Positions 1 through 7,403 of a DNA stretch of 64,000 bases are shown here, piece after piece. The stretch spans positions 62,001-126,000 of the forward strand of contig CM017450.1 of the NCBI GenBank assembly GCA_007674295.1, given 5' to 3'. The first letter of the stretch is position 1. Every line of letters starts with the position of its first letter. The DNA is from Antonospora locustae (lineage: Eukaryota > Microsporidia). The position numbers and the translations under genes are program-made. Below the pieces are notes generated by a model. The model saw only the letters and a program-made list of their open reading frames with translations, was not told the origin of the DNA and did not search any database.

Positions 1-779
1 TCACACATCAATAGAGTGCTAGTTCATTTAACGTGTTTCTTGTAAATTGAATGTGTAAGCACTGACTTACTGTGTGCGACTTTACTATGTTGGGAAAATG
101 TCTCTTCATCTAGTTGGTTGTGCGCATGAAAAAGCAATTATATCTTCTGAGTCCCTGCCGAAGCCCTGCAAATACAATGCCAATGAAACAGACTTGGAAT
201 TGCAGTAGTTAAACACGTCTGTCTATCCAGGCTAGCCCTAGTTGAATGTTAGTCGGTTTCAAATGTTAAAAAGTCTCCATTCGTAGTTCACTACCGCGTG
301 GTGTTATGTACCACAACTCTGCGCTGCCTTCTGGAAACATCTATATTTGTTATTTATACAAAGGCTCGACCAGGCATAACTGTTATTTTGTATCTCAACA
401 ATAAATATACGATCTTGTCTGAAATAAATCTGTTCGCTGTCAGACACATACATGTGCACTGAAGCCGCTATTTTACATTTTTCTATTGAAGTATTTTAGT
501 TTTATGTTGTTACAGACATGCGATTATGAGGTTTGTTTATGGTTTTATATCGACCTGTACTTTGCTCATAATTTGTCCCCCAAGGCTCAATTCTAAAACA
601 TACTTTTCTAGCCTCAAGATATAAAGTAGGCGAATACAGACATTTCACATGCTGTTCCTGTTATCTGTCGTACCTTTTGTGTTTGCTACGAGGTTCCAAA
701 TTATGCAATACGATAGAAACGCAAAGGTTACACGTTATCTCACAACCATTGAGGTGGTTATGTAAGACTTGTAACTGCA
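1..779. other. Gene-poor left flank
   Basis: No open reading frame, tRNA or recognisable repeat stands out on either strand in these 779 bases. The stretch is AT-rich with scattered stops in all frames. It is the longest unexplained gap in an otherwise densely packed window, so it may hold an unrecognised RNA gene, decayed sequence upstream of the lectin-like ORF, or plain spacer. Confidence 0.5.
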
Positions 780-1142
780 ATGGACCTGGCTGATGATCCA
801 AGGCTCTCCAAAACATTCGACATTAGCAGAAATATGTCAGAAGCAACCATAACACATGATGACGTTGGTCTTTCCAAGGATATATATGGTCCTGCTATCT
901 CTCACTATCCCTTGACCGATAGCAGGCCGGAGTTTAAATGGAATATCATCAAAAAGGGAGAAAATCTTTACATGCTAAAGACGCCTGACGGTCTTTGTGC
1001 GAAAAACATTGAAATTTCTTATGGTGACGTCATAGGACTTTGTCTTCAAGTGAGAAACTGCGATGATAACGATCCTACGCAGCTCTTTGAGATTATACCA
1101 GAAATGACAGGTCTAGGTCCATTTTACGGACATTTTCCATAA
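780..1142 (+). CDS. Hypothetical protein, possible partial beta-trefoil (ricin-B-like) domain
   Basis: A 120-residue ORF with no signal peptide or membrane segment. Residues about 58-110 carry a repeat-like pattern (LYMLKTPDGLCAKN, then LCLQVRNCDDNDPTQLFEI) that resembles one lobe of a ricin-B/beta-trefoil lectin, where a Q-x-W/F motif follows a Cys and an N/D-rich turn. One lobe is far short of a full three-lobe trefoil, so the gene may be a remnant or the resemblance may be chance. There is no CCC block directly before the ATG. It sits beside the gene-poor left flank. Coding status is uncertain. Confidence 0.45.
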   Translation: MDLADDPRLSKTFDISRNMSEATITHDDVGLSKDIYGPAISHYPLTDSRPEFKWNIIKKGENLYMLKTPDGLCAKNIEISYGDVIGLCLQVRNCDDNDPTQLFEIIPEMTGLGPFYGHFP

Positions 1143-1316
1143 AGACACTTCCATGATTATTTTGTGGTGCCGCTGCCGTTGTTAGGAGAATATTAATACT
1201 ACTTATAAGGATTTTAGTATATTCATTACTATCAGAACAAAATCTTTAAAGAGATACACAGTGGCTGAAGCTATCTGGGCCTTTTGTGAAGAGACTTTGT
1301 GTAGAAAACATCTTTA

Positions 1317-2069
1317 TCATCTTGATGTGCTTGGATACGGTTGGAGCACTGGATCAAAACTAGTTTGCATACACTGTTTCGAGTTGCAAGAGTCACTTGT
1401 TCTTGAGCTCACTTTTAGACAAGTGTTGTGCCTGCTTTTCAGCAAGATGATGACCTCGTAAAAAAAAATGACTGCAATAGTGATACCTGCATATAAGAAA
1501 AGCCTCTGCTGCTCTGTCATTTCGTTAAGAAATGGATATGGCCACCTGTTGTTGACCTTTGCAGTTTCTCTGCAGAGACAATAGTAGAAGATGGCAAACA
1601 GCACAAAAACAATGAGGTGCAGCTTGCTTTTCTCGATGTTCCGTTCGTATATTTCAAGAATAAGAGCAGTTAGTGGAAACAGATGGAGACAGAGGTCTGA
1701 AAAAAGCGAAGCTGCTATTTTGTTTTGCACAAACTCTGCTGGGCGGAGCTTTTCTGGATGGAGCAAGTGAAGGGGCCAGTACAACAGGAATATTATGATC
1801 TCCAGAGGAAGTGTTACTATCAAGAGAAATAAATACGTGCTTCTTATCCACTTTCTGACATCATTCATTGGCTGTGTATCACTAGGTCGCTGAAAGAGTC
1901 CCAGCATAAGAGTGGCGATTGTCAGAAGTAGACCCTGTGTCGTAAGAAATAGATATTTTCCAACCAACAGACCGCTTGTGTACTCTACTATTTCACGAGG
2001 GGCACTGTAGTCTGAGTATCCATATAAACAGAATGCAAGAAACAATATCTTCGTGAACACTTTGGTCAT
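1317..2069 (-). CDS. AIG1/FAR-17a family membrane protein, copy 1
   Basis: A 250-residue polytopic membrane protein of the androgen-induced gene 1 (AIG1/ADTRP, FAR-17a) family. In animals these are atypical threonine hydrolases acting on fatty-acid esters of hydroxy fatty acids, with a catalytic Thr and His. Visible here are FLTTQG with Thr43 in the second hydrophobic segment, HLFPLTALILE with His129, and the family signature RWPYPFLNEM near residue 175. About six hydrophobic segments are present. The start chosen is the ATG at 2069, preceded by AAAACCCC; an in-frame upstream ATG would overlap the next gene. Directly adjacent is a diverged second copy on the same strand. Family assignment is good; the substrate is inferred only. 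Confidence 0.75.
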   Translation of the reverse strand: MTKVFTKILFLAFCLYGYSDYSAPREIVEYTSGLLVGKYLFLTTQGLLLTIATLMLGLFQRPSDTQPMNDVRKWIRSTYLFLLIVTLPLEIIIFLLYWPLHLLHPEKLRPAEFVQNKIAASLFSDLCLHLFPLTALILEIYERNIEKSKLHLIVFVLFAIFYYCLCRETAKVNNRWPYPFLNEMTEQQRLFLYAGITIAVIFFYEVIILLKSRHNTCLKVSSRTSDSCNSKQCMQTSFDPVLQPYPSTSR

Positions 2070-2149
2070 GGGGTTTTGCTTTATTGACATTTCTTGCACA
2101 ATTGTAGCTTCCAGGATGCATACTTGTACATTAGCTTTGACCACAGATA

Positions 2150-2866
2150 TTACACGCAAGCATCACTTGCTGCTATCGGCGTATCCTTGTACTTTCTGCT
2201 CTCATCTGCCTTCAGAGCCTTTCTCAATCTTTCCTGCATAAATATAAACACCTCAATGCTAGTCTGACCAAGAGCCATAAAACATGCAAAAACAGCTATT
2301 CGCACGTGCTCAGACATGTTGTCCATAAACGAATATTGCCACCTTCCATGGATCGCAGCTAGCTTTCTGGAAAACAGGTAGTAAAGGAGTGCAACAATCA
2401 AAAGTAGCACGTGGTGTATGTATGAACGTTGTGGTCTTGCCATCCATCCCTCGTGTAAGGCGAAAAAAAGAGGAAACACATGCATTGCAAGCTGCTTCGC
2501 TGCAGAATTGTCATATCCAGCCATCTTGAGCTTTATGCTAGTGACGTGTCTTGGATCAATTGTATACAGTGTCCAAAAGCCTATAGTGATTATTGTCTCG
2601 AGTCCAACCGAATTAAGTGCCAGAAGAGTGTGTGCCTTACCTGTAAAATTGCATACCCTCTTAGACTTTAGCATATCGCTAATTATCATGAAAAGCCCTA
2701 CAAGGAGAGATGCAAACGTCAGCACCAGACCAATATTTGTTATGTAGACCATACTATATGGAAAGTTGTATCTTTCGTTAGCCAGGCTCTGAGGAAGCTT
2801 ACGTGGAGAAAGAGCATAAACGCACACGCCCAACCCCATAAAACGTATTAAAGACGTAACTAGCAT
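2150..2866 (-). CDS. AIG1/FAR-17a family membrane protein, copy 2
   Basis: A 238-residue paralogue of the downstream gene on the same strand, separated from it by about 80 bp. It has the same architecture: hydrophobic segments throughout, YITNIG with Thr43, HVFPLFFALHE with His129, and RWQYSFMDNMSE matching the family's WPYPFL signature. The supposed catalytic Thr and His fall at identical residue numbers in both copies although the sequences are otherwise quite different, which argues for retained enzyme activity after an old tandem duplication. The C-terminal tail is charged and probably cytosolic. CCC lies about 10 bases before the ATG. Confidence 0.72.
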   Translation of the reverse strand: MLVTSLIRFMGLGVCVYALSPRKLPQSLANERYNFPYSMVYITNIGLVLTFASLLVGLFMIISDMLKSKRVCNFTGKAHTLLALNSVGLETIITIGFWTLYTIDPRHVTSIKLKMAGYDNSAAKQLAMHVFPLFFALHEGWMARPQRSYIHHVLLLIVALLYYLFSRKLAAIHGRWQYSFMDNMSEHVRIAVFACFMALGQTSIEVFIFMQERLRKALKADESRKYKDTPIAASDACV

Positions 2867-2869
2867 ATA

Positions 2870-3241
2870 TCAAAGGGCTAATTATTCTCATGCATTTTAC
2901 GACTTATAGCCAAGTTTGTTTACTCATTACGTAACCAGATCACGAAAAAAGCATGATACACATTGAACGATTCGTAGAATTGAAACATCTGATTATGTAT
3001 GTCATGCCTTTGGCAGAGTACAGCCGGTTGCATAAACACAGGTTGTGCAATCGCGATCTCTCACAAAAAAGAGATTGCGTGCCAAGTCTTAGATAAACTA
3101 AATGCACTAGCAGGAGCAGCAGTGTTCTACAAACATATTTTACCCGTGACCAGTACATAGCCGCATACTAGATGGGCAATTTGTTGCAACCTTGACATGA
3201 GTCTGTGTCAAAATTGATACTACACACTACCCAGCATTAAA
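2870..3241. other. Intergenic gap with a hairpin
   Basis: A divergent promoter region between the AIG1-like pair and TFB5. It contains a short inverted repeat (3052-3079, described separately). A 72-codon minus-strand ORF at 2940-3158 has no recognisable features and is not accepted as a gene. A CCC block lies just before the TFB5 start. Confidence 0.4.
3052..3079. repeat. Inverted repeat, 10-bp stem with 8-base loop
   Basis: cgcgatctct at 3052-3061 and agagattgcg at 3070-3079 can pair along ten positions with one G-T wobble, leaving an A-rich 8-base loop. It lies in a gene-free gap, not at a gene 3' end, so terminator function is not evident. Confidence 0.5.
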
Positions 3242-3454
3242 ATGGTCAAAGCGGTGAAGGGATGCTTAATCAAAACTGAGCCTAGCATACGGGAGATAAT
3301 TTTAAAAATAGGTGAGGACGAGAACTTTGTGATTGAAGATATAAACGATGAAATGCTTTTTGTTGACTCGAGATGCAAGGACACATTGAAAGAAAAGGTA
3401 GATAAGATACTGTCATCAATGACAAAAAGAACAGAAGGGCATGGCGGTAGCTGA
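3242..3454 (+). CDS. TFB5: TFIIH subunit Tfb5 (TTDA/GTF2H5)
   Basis: A 70-residue protein, the size expected for Tfb5, the smallest subunit of transcription and repair factor TFIIH. The N-terminus KAVKGCLIKTEPSIREIIL follows the family pattern (ARKG, two-residue hydrophobic, then CDPSIK-L-IL), and the centre VIEDINDEMLFVD matches its second beta-alpha unit. Tfb5 stabilises TFIIH by pairing with the C-terminal domain of Tfb2, whose gene is at 13.6-14.8 kb in this window. CCC lies 9 bases before the ATG, giving a very short predicted 5' leader. Confidence 0.9.
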   Translation: MVKAVKGCLIKTEPSIREIILKIGEDENFVIEDINDEMLFVDSRCKDTLKEKVDKILSSMTKRTEGHGGS

Positions 3455-3577
3455 AAAGTAAACAACAAAAAGCTTCTTTGAATTTTCTGCGATATTCTTT
3501 GCTATCGCAGTAGCGAAATATTCTGCATAAAGGCAGAGTTGTCGGGGTTCCCAAGTGCTGCTAGTGCAAGAAGCTTT

Positions 3578-4066
3578 ATGATCAGAATTGAGCAAATACG
3601 CGACTATGTACAGATCGTAAACATACACAGTCTTTTCAAAAGAATTTTGCCGGAGCAGTACAGCCACTTTATGCTTGCCGAAATGTTTGTAAGGTCAAGA
3701 GAGTATATTTTCATGGCGTTCTATGAAGCAGAGATAATTGGATCGGTAGTAGGAAAGACAGAGAACACCAACGGATACATTGCCATGCTTGGTGTGGATG
3801 AGTGCTATCGAAACAGGGGTGTGGGAAAGTCACTTGTATGGTGTTGTGTTGAAAAAATGCGCGAAAAAGGCTTGATGTCTGTTTATCTCGAAGCAGAGAC
3901 AAGTAACTATGCTGCGATCTCTTTATACGAGAAGCTGGGGTTTAAAAAGACAATGTTTCTGGACCGTTACTACGTTGACTTGAGTCCTGCATACAAGCTT
4001 GAGATGATGCTCAGCGGTACTGATGAAGACCAAGACAGCGTGCATCAGAACGAAAAGAACAGATGA
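3578..4066 (+). CDS. MAK3: NatC N-terminal acetyltransferase catalytic subunit (Naa30/Mak3)
   Basis: A 162-residue GNAT-fold acetyltransferase. The N-terminal segment LFKRILPEQYSHFM matches the Naa30 substrate-loop motif (L-S-E-P-Y-S). The acetyl-CoA pyrophosphate loop is RNRGVGKSLV (about residues 84-93), preceded by GYIAMLGVDE. ETSNYAAISLYEKLGF and the RYYVDLSPAYKLEM stretch near the C-terminus match the family's ALRLYENLGF and RYYLNGVDA-RL regions. It should acetylate nascent chains starting with Met plus a bulky hydrophobic residue, with Mak10 and Mak31 as partners. The ATG at 3578 was chosen because homology begins right after it. Confidence 0.85.
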   Translation: MIRIEQIRDYVQIVNIHSLFKRILPEQYSHFMLAEMFVRSREYIFMAFYEAEIIGSVVGKTENTNGYIAMLGVDECYRNRGVGKSLVWCCVEKMREKGLMSVYLEAETSNYAAISLYEKLGFKKTMFLDRYYVDLSPAYKLEMMLSGTDEDQDSVHQNEKNR

Positions 4067-4154
4067 CTGTTAGAAATGCAAATTGCTAGAGCAATATCTC
4101 TGCAGAGAGGCACAGCGTGGGTTTTCATAAAAACAAATCAGTTTGTACCGTTCA

Positions 4155-5204
4155 ATGACTGACAGAGAAGCAGAAACAAACAATATTACATTGCAGATAC
4201 TTGAAAAAATGCACTCTATATCTCTTCTTGAGGACATGGCTGGAAAGACAGTACACTGCTACATTGGAGAAGACACATTGGATTTTTTCGACAACATTAT
4301 GATGGAAATAAAAACAGGAGACAGAAAGATTTTCAAGGTGCTTCATAAGCTTTACAAGAAAGAAACAAACCATCTAGAAAGGCTGTTCTTTGGCTTTTTG
4401 AGTGGATGTAAGGTCCGGGGCTTCTCCTTTGTGTGCCGCCTTTACCTCTATTTCAGGTACCCAAAGGCCTTCAGACCCCTAATACTTGCATACAAACAGC
4501 ATGAGTCGCCTCGCGACGCCCTTTTGAACATTCTCTTTCTTGCAAAGCACGAGAATGTGAAGTGCAGCGCAGACTTTGTTGCAAAGCTCTTCGCAGAACT
4601 AAGACATAAGGACATGTGCATGATGCTTATGCATTTTCACGACATTCTCGACACAGAAACATATGTACGCTTTCTTAACGGCTTGGACAGAAGAGAATAT
4701 GCATGTGCTGTTTCTGAATTGGATGATGCAATCATGTATCCTCTGGTAGCAAGGAAAATTCTTTTTGCAGACATCAGAGAATGCATACTGCTTATGAACA
4801 ACATGCGACCCATCGAGAACTGTACATTGTATACTCACATGGTAGGAGCCTTCATAGAAGAGTACCAGAAGGATTATGACTTTGGAATCTTCGTACACTT
4901 TGTGGATCTTTTTCGTGTCATTCTTCTGAAGGATAAGTACAAGTACGAGGTGATTTTTGGGTGGCTTCGGTGCTTTATTCTGCACAAACGTTTTGAGGAC
5001 TTTCTGAGGGTCTTTCTGAATATCAAAAATTGCGGCCACTCGGAGATGTGTGTTTATTCCAGCTTTTACAGCTGTATTGTCCAGTATAAAAAACAGAACA
5101 TACTTAGTTTTAAAAGCTTTGCCGAAAGATGCAAAGACACAGAGGACACAAACAAGTTTGCAAGCATTCCGCTAAGGAACCTGTGTTCCGAATACAGGTT
5201 CTGA
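4155..5204 (+). CDS. Hypothetical protein, all-alpha repeat-like
   Basis: A 349-residue protein that I do not recognise. It is rich in predicted amphipathic helices with Phe, Leu, Tyr and Cys, and has no signal peptide, clear membrane span or catalytic motif. The spacing of helices in residues about 60-330 is compatible with an alpha-solenoid of TPR, HEAT or PPR-like type. The ATG at 4155 is the first in frame. No CCC block precedes it. It lies 88 bp after MAK3 and 81 bp before NSE1 on the same strand. Confidence 0.75.
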   Translation: MTDREAETNNITLQILEKMHSISLLEDMAGKTVHCYIGEDTLDFFDNIMMEIKTGDRKIFKVLHKLYKKETNHLERLFFGFLSGCKVRGFSFVCRLYLYFRYPKAFRPLILAYKQHESPRDALLNILFLAKHENVKCSADFVAKLFAELRHKDMCMMLMHFHDILDTETYVRFLNGLDRREYACAVSELDDAIMYPLVARKILFADIRECILLMNNMRPIENCTLYTHMVGAFIEEYQKDYDFGIFVHFVDLFRVILLKDKYKYEVIFGWLRCFILHKRFEDFLRVFLNIKNCGHSEMCVYSSFYSCIVQYKKQNILSFKSFAERCKDTEDTNKFASIPLRNLCSEYRF

Positions 5205-5285
5205 GCGAACAGCAGAGAGTCAACATGCTGTGCATTGAGATGCAGCTGCCATAATAAAAGCCTCTTATTTTTGCATCCCTACTAC

Positions 5286-5774
5286 ATGGATGAAAGCGAC
5301 GTTCTGTATGAGCTGCTTTCTAGAGGCATTGCTCCTTACAGCGGAGAAAGCATTTCTTCCATGAACAAGAAGCTTCGCAACTTGAAATATGAAGCTATCC
5401 TCTGGTTTGATAAGTCGTGCATAGTTCTTAGAGACCTGGATGCGTCAGAAGGATCAGGATTTTTCTGGCGGCCACAGCTTCTATCCGAAGCCATCAAAGT
5501 AATCGAAGACATGGTTAAGGACGAGCTTGATATATCCAAGACAGATGGCGATGTGCTAAATGCTCTTGAGGAAGAGCAGTGGATTGAGAAGAACAGCAAC
5601 GGATATGAACTAGGGAAGCGGTTTTTAGTGCAGAACAGTGAATACCTGCTATCTGCTAGCAAGAGATATAAAAAATGCAGCTTCTGTGATATTATTGTGA
5701 AAGACACATTCAGTCATGCGTACTGCGAGAACTTATACAAAAATGAGATTCAGCACCAGAAGGAAATGTTTTAA
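5286..5774 (+). CDS. NSE1: SMC5/6 complex subunit Nse1, with shortened RING-like end
   Basis: A 162-residue protein. It matches Nse1 in its winged-helix part: LLSRGIAPYS at the N-terminus, then LEEEQWIEKNSNGYELGKR (residues 94-112), which is the family's W-x(6)-G-x-Y-x-L-G-x-R signature, followed by SEYLL and CSFC at 131-134. Family members continue into a full C4HC3 RING-like domain; here only C131, C134, H144 and C147 remain before a short tail, so at most one zinc site could form. Nse1 partners Nse3 and Nse4 in the DNA-repair complex. The ATG is preceded by CCC nine bases upstream. Confidence 0.75.
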   Translation: MDESDVLYELLSRGIAPYSGESISSMNKKLRNLKYEAILWFDKSCIVLRDLDASEGSGFFWRPQLLSEAIKVIEDMVKDELDISKTDGDVLNALEEEQWIEKNSNGYELGKRFLVQNSEYLLSASKRYKKCSFCDIIVKDTFSHAYCENLYKNEIQHQKEMF

Positions 5775-5944
5775 ACGGTTGGATACCTGTCAAGGCAGAA
5801 GGAAAGCTGTGCTGCAGAGATTCTTCTAAGTTTAATGCGCGTTGCAAGCTATTACTTTCGAAACTCTGTTTTCGCAAACAATACTTTGTGCGATAACCGG
5901 AACATGTAGCCTCGCTTTGTTATTTTTGGCGAAGCAGAGACCCC

Positions 5945-6619
5945 ATGGAAGAGTACGAGGGCGGATTCATACAATCATCTCCAAAACGTGAGTTCACTGG
6001 TGTTAGAACACTTCGGAATCTTACTGTTGCGCAGATAAACAAGATCGAAACTGAGGACTCGTCCACCATTTACAAGATTGACAATGCGGAGGTGACAAAC
6101 ATCGTGTTTATTGGGTGGGTGAGAGAGAGTAAGCAAACACAGACCGGAACCATCTTTACTGTTGAGGACGGAACTGGGTCGGCTAGGTGCACGTTCTGGC
6201 CCAACTCGCTTGTTGAAGAGGAGCAAGCCGGGTTCATAGCTGTTGGCAATCTCTTGAGACTTGTAGGGTCTCTCAGGCTTTACGATGGCAAAAAAAGCAT
6301 TCACACGACACATCTGTCCGTAGTCGAGGACTACAACTATATCTCATTCCACTTTTTGAGCTGCGTCCAACAGCATCTTCACTACACCAACAGGCTCAGA
6401 GGTGGAACTATGAAAGAGGAGAAGATGTCAAGAATTCTTGAAGATGTTCTGGAATGCTTTCGCTGCAATCAAGACGAAAACGGACTGCACGTAGACATTG
6501 TTGTAAGAATGTTATCGAACAAGTATCAGGAAAAAGATGTGAAGGCGGCTGTTGATACGCTACTGAATGACTGTCACTTATTCAGTGTCGAAGGTCAGGA
6601 ATATAAAACCACGATCTGA
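5945..6619 (+). CDS. RFA2: Replication protein A 32-kDa subunit
   Basis: A 224-residue ssDNA-binding subunit. After a short N-terminal tail with Ser/Gly (phosphorylation region in relatives) comes the OB fold at about 25-140: LRNLTVAQIN, VTNIVFIGWVR, TIFTVEDGTGSARCTFWP and LLRLVGSLRLYDGKKSI, closely following RPA32. A helical and winged-helix region (about 155-224) ends in the usual protein-interaction domain. It acts with RPA70 and RPA14 in replication and repair. GAGACCCC stands directly before the ATG. Confidence 0.93.
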   Translation: MEEYEGGFIQSSPKREFTGVRTLRNLTVAQINKIETEDSSTIYKIDNAEVTNIVFIGWVRESKQTQTGTIFTVEDGTGSARCTFWPNSLVEEEQAGFIAVGNLLRLVGSLRLYDGKKSIHTTHLSVVEDYNYISFHFLSCVQQHLHYTNRLRGGTMKEEKMSRILEDVLECFRCNQDENGLHVDIVVRMLSNKYQEKDVKAAVDTLLNDCHLFSVEGQEYKTTI

Positions 6620-6832
6620 GATATGTTGTTCTGGTCGGGATCTTGTCTGAATTGAAAGTAGTGCCTAAACCAGAAAGCGGTCCTCTAGAAGAGATGTACT
6701 AGCAATCAATATTTATTATGAGGCATTCATGATCCATGCGGACACATTCAATGTGTTTTCAAAATGGCTACCTTCTTATGTTCTGAAATAAAAATGCACA
6801 GAGTTTTTGATCGGGGTTTCTCGATGCAACAC

Positions 6833-7354
6833 TCACTTGTGTCTATTCTTTAGCCTTTGGTATGCATCGCTGTCAAACACGCTTGCTCTATTCAGTATTG
6901 CATCTATTTTGCTCTTGTTTGTCTTCTCTTCCTTCAGAAACTTGCGTTTTATCTGTTTTCTCGTTTTGTGAGGAAAAAGTTCGCTTATCAAAGTAAACTC
7001 AAGCCCGCAGATCATCAGAGCCTCGTAAAACAGTTTGTTGTCGTCCTCTGTCCAATGTGTCTTTCCCCGAGCTTTCTTGAACGTTGCGGATGTAACAATA
7101 GTGTCGGAATCATCTGAAATCTCACAGACACTTGGGCTCCTCGTGTCTGTGTACATGGACGTTTCGTCAAGTACTATTCGTCCGTCTTGTACGGTGAGCA
7201 TGTTAATATGGTCAGAACACGTCTCGGGGGCTGCTAAATCAGCGCATCTACGCTTTTTTTTGCGAAAATTTGCGTTTTTCAGATAATGAGAAAGCTTTTT
7301 GTCCATAAGGGCTGCACGCTCATCTGTGTTGTTGGTTTCTGTGACTTTGCACAT
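6833..7354 (-). CDS. BDP1: TFIIIB subunit Bdp1 (TFIIIB''), minimal
   Basis: A 173-residue protein whose C-terminal part is the Bdp1 SANT domain: W-T-E-D-D-N-K-L-F-Y-E-A-L, then GLEFTLISELFPHKTRKQIKRKF and a KEEKTNKSKIDAIL continuation, as in yeast and human Bdp1. Bdp1 joins TBP and Brf1 on tRNA and 5S promoters. Yeast Bdp1 is close to 600 residues, so only the essential core and an acidic linker are kept. No CCC block precedes the ATG. Confidence 0.88.
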   Translation of the reverse strand: MCKVTETNNTDERAALMDKKLSHYLKNANFRKKKRRCADLAAPETCSDHINMLTVQDGRIVLDETSMYTDTRSPSVCEISDDSDTIVTSATFKKARGKTHWTEDDNKLFYEALMICGLEFTLISELFPHKTRKQIKRKFLKEEKTNKSKIDAILNRASVFDSDAYQRLKNRHK

Positions 7355-7403
7355 TCAAAAATGAGACAACAGATATCTGCCGTGCATGCATACATGACTT
7401 TCT

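Noticed and set aside
2940..3158. 72-codon minus-strand ORF
   Set aside because: No domain, odd composition and no start context; probably chance.
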